From JBLHRE01 sp047625765 (GTDB lineage: Bacteria; Bacteroidota; Bacteroidia; Flavobacteriales; JBLHRE01): DNA of 9,875 bases. Position numbers and translations under genes: made by a program. Position 1 is the stretch's first letter, and each line of letters opens with the position of its first letter. Positions 1 to 6,376 of this stretch are shown in pieces. The notes beneath the pieces are model-generated. The model saw only the letters and a list, made by a program, of their open reading frames with translations. It searched no databases and was not told the DNA's origin. The stretch is taken from assembly GCA_047625765.1 (NCBI GenBank), contig JBLHRE010000066.1:1-9875 (forward strand), read 5' to 3'.

Positions 1-27
1 GGAGAGTATGTCGCTGCCATTTTTTAA
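1..27 (+). CDS. 3' end of an unidentified gene (last 8 codons)
   Basis: Frame 1 reads GEYVAAIF and then a TAA stop at 25-27. The two other frames stay open past the start of the terminator hairpin at 32, so frame 1 is the only one that fits. The stop sits 4 nt before that strong intrinsic hairpin, as expected for the end of a plus-strand gene. Eight residues are too few to name the product or its family. The rest of the gene lies outside the window. Confidence 0.5.
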   Translation, partial: GEYVAAIF

Positions 28-31
28 GAAT

Positions 32-63
32 CCCGATCTATTTATTTAGATCGGGTTTTTTTT
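32..63 (+). terminator. Rho-independent terminator
   Basis: A perfect 9-bp stem (CCCGATCTA at 32-40 with TAGATCGGG at 47-55) encloses a 6-nt loop and is followed directly by eight T residues (56-63). It ends the transcript of the gene whose stop codon is at 25-27 and insulates the tRNA downstream. Confidence 0.92.
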
Positions 64-131
64 GTGATAAGGTTTTTTATAAGAAGCTGGTAGAGTATCC
101 ATAAGAATGCTCGAACTAGGTCTGGGAATGT

Positions 132-139
132 TATATTTG
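132..139 (+). promoter_or_regulatory. Candidate -7 box of the tRNA-Arg promoter
   Basis: TATATTTG matches the Bacteroidota sigma-ABfr -7 consensus TAnnTTTG. It ends 13 nt before the first base of the tRNA, which would give a 5' leader of only a few bases. I see no good -33 TTG element at the usual 19-21 nt spacing. A TATAAT at 146-151 is too close to the tRNA to be its -10 box. Confidence 0.35.
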
Positions 140-152
140 GCGTGTTATAATA

Positions 153-224
153 GGCTCTATCGTATAATGGATAGTACATGAGATTCCGGTTCTCAAAGTC
201 TAGGTTCGATTCCTAGTAGGGTCA
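153..224 (+). tRNA. tRNA-Arg (anticodon CCG), copy 1
   Basis: The stretch folds as a complete 72-nt cloverleaf without encoded CCA. The acceptor stem is GGCTCTA/TAGGGTC, with two G-U wobbles. The D stem is GTAT/GTAC around a loop with the GG pair. The anticodon stem is TGAGA/TCTCA with loop TTCCGGT, and the anticodon CCG at 186-188 reads CGG. The T arm is CTAGG-TTCGATT-CCTAG and the discriminator base is A224. A related gene lies at 6833-6904 on the same strand; 60 of 72 positions agree, and several differences are compensatory within stems. The acceptor wobbles and C at position 9 make this copy slightly less canonical, but every stem is intact, so it is probably functional. Confidence 0.9.
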
Positions 225-272
225 CTTTAATTTGTACTAGGGGCTATTACTTCAATTGATCATTGTTTTCAG

Positions 273-496
273 ATGATTGTAGGAAGCACAGTTAATTCGT
301 TTGCTGAGATATTTCTATTGTTTAGACACAAGTATAATAAAGGATTGCTTTAACATTTTGGTGTGAATTATCTCTTTTAACTGATTCGAATAAGGATACC
401 AATATTTTAGATAAGAATTACATTGGTATTGCTTATCCTGATGCCAGCTGATTTTATCCTAGATTGTTGAGGAATGATTTTAATGTGGAATGGTAA
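273..496 (+). pseudogene. Unrecognised decayed coding remnant
   Basis: Two overlapping open stretches read like one broken protein. The first frame (273-353) starts at an ATG and gives MIVGSTVNSFAEIFLLFRHK followed by YNKGLL and a stop. A second frame picks up near 347 (ALTFWCELSLLTDSNKDTN) and continues through YIGIAYPDAS, a TGA at 449-451, FYPRLLRNDFNVEW, and a TAA at 494-496. A single frameshift near 345 plus one nonsense codon would restore about 70 residues. I do not recognise the family. The composition is protein-like, but no motif identifies it. The remnant lies just downstream of tRNA-Arg copy 1 and upstream of an insertion-sequence remnant, in a stretch with no intact gene. Confidence 0.35.
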
Positions 497-516
497 AATC
501 TTTAAATAAGCTTAGT

Positions 517-1258
517 TCAACCCATAAATGCAACCCATCTATTTTTAAGAGTTTCTAAAGGCCTAAGATAATCGAGCTTTCTTATTGGTCTGTTGTTAAT
601 CATTTTCCCTATTTCTTTGACCCTATTTTTTGATGCTATTTTAAGGTCATTTTTCTTTGGGAAGAATCGTCTAATCAAACCAATTCTGCTCTCAACAGTT
701 CCTTTATCTTGAGAGGTACAAGGTCTAGTGAAGTATGTTTTAACCTTAAATTTCTCTACTATTCTCTGGTGTTCAGCAAATTATTTTCCGTGGTCAAAAG
801 TGATGTTTTTTATCCATGAGGCATTAAAATTACTCAATCGTATTTTCATTTTATCAGAGACTTCTTTGGTCTTGCTTGCTTGAGATTTTTTCATTCATTA
901 TAACTAAAGTTGTTCCATCGGTCAGAATTAATATGGCTGATCTGTGGTCTTTTCTCATAATAAGATCAACTTCAATATCTCCAATTCGCTTACGCAGTTC
1001 AACAGCTGTGGTCGTTCATGTATAAGTTTTTCTGTTTCAAACACTACTCCTATTGTCTTTGTAATTACCTCTGTTCCGTTACCCATGCTTTAATTCTGTA
1101 TAAATGTTAGAATACACGAGGTTCTCCCAATAATTACTGCTTTTAGATTTCCATAGCCATGTATAGGTAGTTTTATGACCTAATCACTATGTCCCTTCTT
1201 TTTTAAAGCGTTTGTAGATTAATTCAGTACTCCACGTATTGACCTTTATTCTTAGGAG
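517..1258 (-). pseudogene. IS30-family transposase remnant (multiple stops, one frameshift)
   Basis: Read on the minus strand, this is a decayed DDE transposase of the IS30 family. From its 5' side it gives WSTELIYKRFKKEG (usual form WSPEQI..RLKKEG), HKTTYTWLWKSK (usual SHETIYxWIW), RNRGNYKDNR, AVELRKRIGDIEVDLIMRKD with the first catalytic Asp, ITFDHGK-stop-FAEHQ (usual DNGKEF, second Asp), GTVESRIGLIRRFFPKKNDL with the Glu, and NNRPIRKLDYLRPLET. It ends NRWVAFMG and a stop at 517-519. In-frame stops lie at 1187-1189, 1184-1186, 1079-1081, 1037-1039, 1016-1018 and 781-783. One frameshift near 870 separates the two halves. The N-terminal helix-turn-helix region is not recognisable. Terminal inverted repeats were not identified, so the element's ends are unknown. 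The gene is certainly inactive. Confidence 0.85.
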
Positions 1259-1270
1259 CTAGCTCCTGAG
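1251..1270. repeat. Near-perfect 20-nt palindrome
   Basis: AGGAGCTAGCTCCT (1254-1267) is a perfect 14-nt palindrome. The flanks extend it to 20 nt with one G-T wobble (1253/1268). It lies at the upstream edge of the recognisable IS30 transposase remnant. It has no loop, so a cruciform or transcript hairpin would be strained. It could be a dimeric protein site or a coincidence. Confidence 0.5.
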
Positions 1271-1366
1271 AATTTAAACTCCTGTTGTTTTTATTACTTG
1301 AGCTTAGATAAGTAAGTTGTATTATCCGAAAATAATTCACATCCTTTACTAAGGATTTGTTAACTC

Positions 1367-1550
1367 TAATACTCCCTACGGCAATTTTGAAAAGTGTCAA
1401 TAAAACTAGATGAGATGAAAAAATGATCATTGAATTGTTCAAAGTTTCAGCTAGGTAAAAGAAAAATTCCCTCTTTGAATGGTGGTTCATAGGGGTGGTG
1501 GATAACCATTTCAATTTGCCCAAGTTGTAGCTCGTGATTCGGTTGAATGA
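1367..1550 (+). repeat. Diverged direct repeat, copy A (decayed module)
   Basis: This segment aligns with 1824-2008. The left part (1399-1443 against 1854-1898) is 40/45 identical at the DNA level. It includes AATAAAACTAGATGA and GATCATTGA, and holds stops in the plus frames that I checked. The right part (about 1475-1550) is much less alike in DNA but reads on the plus strand as MVVHRGGG-stop-PFQFAQ then VVARDSVE, with a stop at 1548-1550. The partner reads MRVIRGGEDPLESAEWVARE then IVA. Many differences are synonymous (AGG/AGA, GGT/GGA, GCC/GCA, GTA/GTC, CGT/AGA), so the ancestor was probably coding. The in-frame TAA at the G-G-G position shows that this copy is dead. The family is not recognised. 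Confidence 0.6.
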
Positions 1551-1823
1551 ATAATGTGACTAAAGACAATGCTTAGGAGTTTAACTATATTATAAAGCAG
1601 ACACTTCTAATGTGTCATGTAATGGAAATCCAATTATTTGTGGTCTTCATTAAGAGGAGTTTGATAGCATTTATGGAATCTTATATTAAATTATATATGC
1701 ACAGACACACACAGTATGTCTAGTATTTTTTAATTTAAATGCTATGAAATCCATAGGCTGTAAGATGTAATTTCTTTTATTGAAGATTAATCACTTTTTT
1801 TACTGATGTTTAAATAACCGTTA
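1551..1823. other. Gene-free A/T-rich spacer
   Basis: I see no intact gene, RNA gene or convincing hairpin here. Short open stretches exist on the plus strand, but they lack start context and family resemblance. The stretch separates the two copies of the decayed module and is probably the unalignable remainder of copy A. Confidence 0.5.
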
Positions 1824-2008
1824 TAATACCCTAGGACCCTTGTGAAAAGGGCGAATAAAACTAGATGATCTGAAAAAAAGATCATTGAGTGGTTCAAATA
1901 TTAAACTAAGTAAAAAAAGACTCTCATAATTCAATGATGAGAGTTATTAGAGGAGGTGAAGATCCATTAGAGTCCGCAGAATGGGTCGCTAGAGAGATCG
2001 TTGCTTAA
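1824..2008 (+). repeat. Diverged direct repeat, copy B (decayed module)
   Basis: This is the second copy of the module at 1367-1550, offset by 455-458 nt in the same orientation. The plus-strand frame 1910-2008 gives VKKDSHNSM, then MRVIRGGEDPLESAEWVARE and IVA before a TAA at 2006-2008. The same frame continues past the stop as GISWKRVVCTLGANCSIEVF, ending RIM at a second stop, so the original gene may have been longer. A 6-bp hairpin with an A-rich loop (TGATCT/AGATCA, about 1866-1884) is present here and weakened in copy A. The upstream segment (NKTR-stop-SEKKIIEWFK) lies in a different frame, and the same relative frame break occurs in copy A. The product family is unknown. Confidence 0.6.
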
Positions 2009-2141
2009 GGGATAAGCTGGAAACGAGTCGTATGTACTTTGGGAGCAAATTGTTCTATAGAAGTGTTCAAACGCATCATGTAAAGTAACAGCTCCTGTTT
2101 GTTGGCCTATTTAATACCTCAGAGTCATTATAATTAAGTTG

Positions 2142-2174
2142 AAAATAATTTCACAATAAGGTGAGATTATTTTT
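2142..2174. terminator. Terminator-like A/T-rich hairpin
   Basis: Arms 2142-2154 (AAAATAATTTCAC) and 2161-2173 (GTGAGATTATTTT) pair over 13 positions with one G-U, around a 6-nt loop. Both strands end the stem in a short T run, so the hairpin could act in either direction. It is the only strong secondary structure between the decayed module and the end of the propeller gene. It may be the old terminator of the plus-strand module or a backstop for the minus-strand operon. The low G/C content of the stem makes function uncertain. Confidence 0.4.
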
Positions 2175-2337
2175 GTCAATTAAGTAAAAAGTAAATAGGG
2201 TTATCTTAGAAATAAATATGGATTCTTTATATAAACTGGGTTCCATTTATAGGTTGAACACAGCATTGACTATATTCATGATAAAAAAAATTATCTTCCT
2301 AGCACCCAGATGGATAGGGGGTTTTTAATGCGTTAAA
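2175..2337. other. Intergenic stretch with one short open frame
   Basis: The only open frame of note is a 36-codon plus-strand frame (ATG 2218, TAA 2326-2328) with a hydrophobic centre (LTIFMIKKIIFLAP). It has no ribosome-binding signal or recognisable relative. It also overlaps the likely 3' untranslated region of the minus-strand operon, so I do not call it a gene. Confidence 0.4.
2283..2318 (-). terminator. Possible terminator of the tyrosinase-propeller operon
   Basis: On the minus strand, 20-40 nt after the propeller gene's stop codon, an imperfect hairpin (CCTA..TAGG outer pairs and a short C/G inner stem with a bulge, 2298-2318) is followed by a run of eight T (2290-2283). Position and T-run fit an intrinsic terminator, but the stem is weak. 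Confidence 0.35.
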
Positions 2338-3561
2338 TTATTTTGTGATAATCATTTTTGCTTTTGACACATCATTATCAGTTTGTAATGAACAATAATA
2401 TAAACCTTTTGATAAATTTTTAATGTCAATGGAAATACGATGAATACCAACCGAATTTGGAGAATTCATTGTTTGTACAAGCATACCGCGTGAATCAAAT
2501 AATGAAAGCTGCAAATAATGGGTAGGGGACAAAACTTCATATTCAAGAGTTACTTCATTATTTGCGGGATTAGGAAATATTAAAAGACTATTCTTTATTG
2601 CTTTTTCAAGGTCAACAAGACCAAGAGAAATTTCTTTTTTCAGAATTACCCCGGAATCTCCAACAGCATAACAGCTATTTTGAGTACAATAGATAGAGTT
2701 TAAATTCTGAGTAGTTGCCGATGGATTTTGTTCCCAAGAATTGCCTCCATTAGTGGTTTCAAGTATAACTCCGTTATTGCCTACGGCATAGCACCTGTTA
2801 TTGTCTGTGCAATAAATTGCGTTAAGCAAAGTAGCAATACCAGACGTTTGTAGTATCCAATTGTCGCCACCATCGGTGGTTTTTATAATTAACCCATTTC
2901 GTCCTACCGCATATCCTGTAGCTGGAATAGGAAAACTAAAATCATAAACATTATATGCTGTTGAAGTGCTTTCCCATGAGTTGCCTCCATTGGTTGTTAC
3001 TTTGGCTATCAACCCTGAGTCGTGTCCAGCTAAAATTCCGGTGGTCTCATTGAAAAAATGTATCGCATCAATTGAACTAAATGGAATACTCCTTGGCGAA
3101 AATTTTGAAGTATCATTTTCAACTTTAATAACAACTTTTCCTGACCCCCAAAAAATTGTGTTCGTGTCAACGACAAATAATCCTTTATTCGCACCTTGAC
3201 CACCTACGGTACCATTTGCACTTGATTTTTTTTCCCAAGTACGGCCATTATTTATAGTCTTATATAAATAACAGTAATCCGATTTCGTTGCAAAGTAACC
3301 TGTGTTTTCGTTTAGAAAATGGATGGAATTGATACCAAAATCAAAATGTGTACTATCCCAATTAGTTCCATTATTATCTGTTTTCAGAACCACCCCATCA
3401 TAAAAACCGTTTAGCCCCACAACAAAACCTGTACTGTCATTTAAAAAAGTTATTTTTTGAAAGGAGTATTTATTGCCTAACAGGCTGCTGCTCTGCCATT
3501 GTGCTGTTATATACATTGGTGCTAACAGAAAAAATGTTGCTATTTTTAACATTCGAGTCAT
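2338..3561 (-). CDS. Secreted YCF48/BNR-repeat beta-propeller protein with T9SS C-terminal signal
   Basis: This 407-residue protein starts with a Sec signal peptide (MTRMLKIATFFLLAPMYITA, cleavage near AQ). At least six blade motifs follow, of the form TGYAVG-x-NG-x-IIKTTDGG-x-NW. Examples are TGILAGHDSGLIAKVTTNGG, TGYAVGRNGLIIKTTDGG, CYAVGNNGVILETTNGG and CYAVGDSGVILKKE. These are typical of YCF48-like and BNR/sialidase-type beta-propellers. The last 80 or so residues (IFPNPANNEVTLEYE to KGLYYCSLQTDNDVSKAKMI) form a T9SS type A sorting domain, so the protein should reach the cell surface or medium. I chose ATG 3561 because the frame upstream begins at GTG 3606, inside a perfect hairpin, and would put 15 polar residues before the signal peptide. 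ATG 3552 (MLKIATFF) is an alternative. The tyrosinase gene lies upstream on the same strand, so co-transcription is likely. No catalytic residues are evident; a binding or scaffold role is inference. Confidence 0.85.
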   Translation of the reverse strand: MTRMLKIATFFLLAPMYITAQWQSSSLLGNKYSFQKITFLNDSTGFVVGLNGFYDGVVLKTDNNGTNWDSTHFDFGINSIHFLNENTGYFATKSDYCYLYKTINNGRTWEKKSSANGTVGGQGANKGLFVVDTNTIFWGSGKVVIKVENDTSKFSPRSIPFSSIDAIHFFNETTGILAGHDSGLIAKVTTNGGNSWESTSTAYNVYDFSFPIPATGYAVGRNGLIIKTTDGGDNWILQTSGIATLLNAIYCTDNNRCYAVGNNGVILETTNGGNSWEQNPSATTQNLNSIYCTQNSCYAVGDSGVILKKEISLGLVDLEKAIKNSLLIFPNPANNEVTLEYEVLSPTHYLQLSLFDSRGMLVQTMNSPNSVGIHRISIDIKNLSKGLYYCSLQTDNDVSKAKMIITK

Positions 3562-3582
3562 AAAATTCACGTTAAATTGAAG

Positions 3583-3616
3583 ATAAACAGAGGTGGTCAA
3601 CTCCACCTCTGTTTAT
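3583..3616. repeat. Perfect 14-bp inverted repeat between tyrosinase and propeller genes
   Basis: Arms ATAAACAGAGGTGG (3583-3596) and CCACCTCTGTTTAT (3603-3616) are exact complements around a 6-nt loop. It starts 4 nt after the tyrosinase stop codon and ends 21 nt before the preferred start of the propeller gene. The G/C-rich stem with A/T ends resembles a bidirectional intrinsic terminator, but no T run follows on the minus strand. It may be a leaky terminator that lowers expression of the second gene, or a hairpin that protects or processes the tyrosinase mRNA. Confidence 0.8.
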
Positions 3617-3620
3617 TGAA

Positions 3621-6098
3621 TTAATACTTGGTGATGGTTTCTGTATAAGAACCTGTCCCATTGGTACATTTAATACTTAGTTTATAGACACCAGTAGGAA
3701 GGTTGGCAACATCTAATTGGAGTGTATTTTCACCAATTATTGAAGTTGGAAATTGTTGCAATTTAACAACTCCTAAAATAGTTGCTAATGTGATTGAAAG
3801 GGGTGCATTTTCCTCAGTAGTAAATCTTACATTTACTGATACTGAGTTTGCGGGATTAGGATAAACTGACACATTTGAGAAACATCTCGTTGGTGAAATT
3901 GTCAAACATGCTGAGAAAGGGCTGTTATCGATAGCAACATTTACAATATCATATCCTACACACCTATCGGGAGTAGCTACTTGTAACTCGTACGAAGTAT
4001 TCACTAAGGGGGAAACTTCAATAGATGAGCCTGAATTAACAAAGCTTCCATTGGAATTATTGAACCATTTATAAGTAGCCCCTGTAACAATAGGAGATGC
4101 TGTTAAGGTGGTCGTGCAGCCTTGGCCGATAGTTACATTAGGTCCTGCATAAGGCAAGGTGCATTGTGGGCGGCTAATATCAAAACCTTCACCACCTATA
4201 CCACTACACTTAGCGGTTGGGGATGCTGATTTTTGATGAACTAGATATTGAAAATCTCGTTTTGTTGCACCTGTTGGCTGAGGATGATAGAAAAACTCTA
4301 CATGGATAGTCTGATATTCATTCGCGTCAAATTGAAGATTTTCTATGGTAGCATTTGTACCAGTTACCGATATGGCATATGGAGAAGGCTGATCCATTAA
4401 GTATTGTAACGGTCTACGTTGTAAAATGCCATTTAAGGTTTTATGGATAAAATGATTATCCTCAACATTATTACCTTTTTTTCCACCTTCAACCCATTTT
4501 GTGTATACTTCTCTTCCAAGGTCAACAATTACTGTCCCGTTCTCGGTGAAATCTTCTTTCGGTCCTAGCGTGATAATATTGTGTCCACTGGTGTAACTTC
4601 CATCGTCAATAGTTTTATTACCTAAATCCTCAGGGGGGACTGCAAATGCAAAATTCAGACGGGTAACCTCGTTACATGGATTGCCTACAATAATACCAAT
4701 TCGTCCATTAATAGGAGTGTTTACTACCGTTACATTTTTCCAAACGATATTATTATTGTTTACCACATTTTTAGTCAAATCAGATGTTTCAGTAAATTTC
4801 ATCCCATAGTTGTAAAGTGGATCAAATGGCCCTGATTTGGGGCTTGTTTCAATACGAGCCAATAAGCATACATGAGAACCTTGGTCTGGACTATCTCCAA
4901 AATCTTCTGGATTTGGTGGGTTCCATGAAAACTTTAAAATAGTCATTCCTCCTGCTTTGATTGGTGGGATGGTCAATTCTCCAATCACATCGCCTTTGAG
5001 TAGGTTGCCATTGGGGTTATGATTTTCCCAGGTAGTGGGCCAGTTTAAACCTGTCGATGCTTTGGACCAGTAAAGTTTTAATTTATCACCACCCGATGAT
5101 GCTTGGCATCCCCTGTTGCGTACTTTTACATACACAAAATTGTCATTTCCAGATGCTGAATAATCGGGATTTTGATGGGTTTGATTTCCAGGATTGGTGG
5201 TGCCAGAGTTGATGCCTTCGTTAAATTTACCATCATCCAAAATCCTCACCCAAATATCGGTAGAGAGATAAATAGGAACTTCGCCTAATGGAATAGTTAC
5301 GGGGAATGGTTCATAGCCTACATCTAGTCCATCGCTAATTATTGATTTCTGGTCATTATTAATATCCATCATCCATAAATCAACTCCGCTGATTTGTTGC
5401 GAAGGATTGTTGGTGCAATTACATTCCCATTCTTTCCATACATCGTCCACAAAGGCATGCCAAATAAAAAACCATGGATTGCTTGGTGCTTGGTGAAATG
5501 CACTACCTGAAAATGTTTGTAGGCTATGTGCGCAACCATGTGGTCCATCAGAAGCTCTTCCTAAATCACTCAATGAAGAATAGTCGCAAATGGGTCCTAC
5601 ACTGCTTAAGAAATCGCAACTAGTCGGCCCGCAACCCACCGTTGTTACAGGGTCGCCATGCCCAGCAGGGAAATTAGCATAACGACAGGGGCCTGTGCCA
5701 CAAAATGCGGGAGGGACAGAGGTGAGGGGATCCCATTTTGGAAAGGGAACATATTTCCCCATTCCAATACTAATAAGATGTTCTTCTAAAATCCCAACAA
5801 AGTGTCTATGCCATGCATAGAAATTAGGGCCTTGATCATGAATGTTCTGGGTTCTATGTTTATCAACAAAATCATGATTAGCTTCTAAAAAATCTTTTAC
5901 TGCGCAAGCCAACTCCTCCTGTTCTTGTGTGATAGTTAGTCCAGGGTCAACATTCAAACTGTTAATGTTTGGACGGACTTGTGCTTGTAGGCTAAAAGTC
6001 ATTAAGAAGGTAACTGAACAAATAAGGAGATACTTATTCTTAATTAGAGAAGAAAATCCGATATGGTTTTTCAAAAGTGAATGTAATTTACTTTTCAT
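3621..6098 (-). CDS. Secreted tyrosinase-family copper oxidase with Ig-like domain and T9SS C-terminal signal
   Basis: This 825-residue protein has a signal peptide (hydrophobic core LLICSVTFLMTFSL, cleavage near QAQ at 38-40) after a long basic n-region. Residues 60-225 hold the tyrosinase core. CuA has H87 and H97 in IHDQGPNFYAWHRHF, and H75 or H81 as the third ligand. CuB has H187 and H191 in PHGCAH and H214 in NPWFFIWHAFVDDVW. All six type-3 copper ligands are therefore present, which predicts o-hydroxylation or oxidation of phenols. Six cysteines (133, 138, 156, 161, 171, 189) between or at the copper sites suggest disulfides, fitting an extracellular enzyme. A long beta-rich region follows (about 265-620, with FVYVKVRNRG), then an Ig/PKD-like domain (about 650-725) and a T9SS type A domain (about 741-825, VYPNPANS and LPTGVYKLS). 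The total is far longer than classical bacterial tyrosinases (about 270-300 residues). No caddie protein is adjacent. It is first gene of a likely operon with the propeller protein. Substrate is unknown. Confidence 0.93.
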   Translation of the reverse strand: MKSKLHSLLKNHIGFSSLIKNKYLLICSVTFLMTFSLQAQVRPNINSLNVDPGLTITQEQEELACAVKDFLEANHDFVDKHRTQNIHDQGPNFYAWHRHFVGILEEHLISIGMGKYVPFPKWDPLTSVPPAFCGTGPCRYANFPAGHGDPVTTVGCGPTSCDFLSSVGPICDYSSLSDLGRASDGPHGCAHSLQTFSGSAFHQAPSNPWFFIWHAFVDDVWKEWECNCTNNPSQQISGVDLWMMDINNDQKSIISDGLDVGYEPFPVTIPLGEVPIYLSTDIWVRILDDGKFNEGINSGTTNPGNQTHQNPDYSASGNDNFVYVKVRNRGCQASSGGDKLKLYWSKASTGLNWPTTWENHNPNGNLLKGDVIGELTIPPIKAGGMTILKFSWNPPNPEDFGDSPDQGSHVCLLARIETSPKSGPFDPLYNYGMKFTETSDLTKNVVNNNNIVWKNVTVVNTPINGRIGIIVGNPCNEVTRLNFAFAVPPEDLGNKTIDDGSYTSGHNIITLGPKEDFTENGTVIVDLGREVYTKWVEGGKKGNNVEDNHFIHKTLNGILQRRPLQYLMDQPSPYAISVTGTNATIENLQFDANEYQTIHVEFFYHPQPTGATKRDFQYLVHQKSASPTAKCSGIGGEGFDISRPQCTLPYAGPNVTIGQGCTTTLTASPIVTGATYKWFNNSNGSFVNSGSSIEVSPLVNTSYELQVATPDRCVGYDIVNVAIDNSPFSACLTISPTRCFSNVSVYPNPANSVSVNVRFTTEENAPLSITLATILGVVKLQQFPTSIIGENTLQLDVANLPTGVYKLSIKCTNGTGSYTETITKY

Positions 6099-6130
6099 AT
6101 ACTAATGTTTTAAATGATTAGAATCAAAAA

Positions 6131-6138
6131 CAAAGCTA
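6131..6138 (-). promoter_or_regulatory. Candidate -7 box of the tyrosinase promoter
   Basis: On the minus strand TAGCTTTG matches TAnnTTTG. It lies 32 nt upstream of the tyrosinase ATG, giving a leader of roughly 25 nt. No clear -33 TTG is visible at the expected spacing, so the call rests on the -7 match and its position. Confidence 0.45.
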
Positions 6139-6376
6139 ACACTTTTCTCTTTATCGGTTTCCATTCTTAAAAGTCAGGGATACAAGCAAAGTAATGATAG
6201 TTTTTATATGTAAATGGTAAGGAGAAACTCTCGTGGTAAAAGGAAATAATAAACGCATTTCTAGAAAATTTTGGTTTTGAAGTTTCACTTGACCCACATT
6301 TAGATTGTCTTATTTTCTCAATAGTATCCTGATGTACAGTAGTGAATAATTATTTTGGAAGCGTGCCTTTACAAAT

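Noticed and set aside
87..95. tRNA-like fragment CTGGTAGAG upstream of tRNA-Arg copy 1
   Set aside because: It resembles a D-loop, but no acceptor, anticodon or T arm can be folded around it.
1224..1523. 99-codon open frame on the minus strand
   Set aside because: It runs across the IS30 remnant in the wrong frame and antisense to repeat copy A. In the homologous copy B the same frame is broken by stops, while the plus strand shows synonymous change. It is probably a chance opening.
1367..2008. Minus-strand reading of the duplicated module (LNNSMIIFSSHLVL against LNHSMIFFSDHLVL)
   Set aside because: The similarity follows from the 45-nt DNA identity. In the more diverged right-hand block the codon differences are synonymous only in the plus frame, so plus-strand ancestry is better supported.
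2218..2328. 36-codon plus-strand frame with a hydrophobic centre
   Set aside because: There is no start context or relative, and it overlaps the likely terminator of the opposite operon.
2966..3199. 77-codon plus-strand frame inside the propeller gene
   Set aside because: It is a shadow of the well-supported minus-strand beta-propeller coding sequence.
3562..3606. GTG start at 3606 for the propeller gene
   Set aside because: The codon lies inside a perfect hairpin and would place 15 polar residues before an otherwise standard signal peptide starting at ATG 3561.
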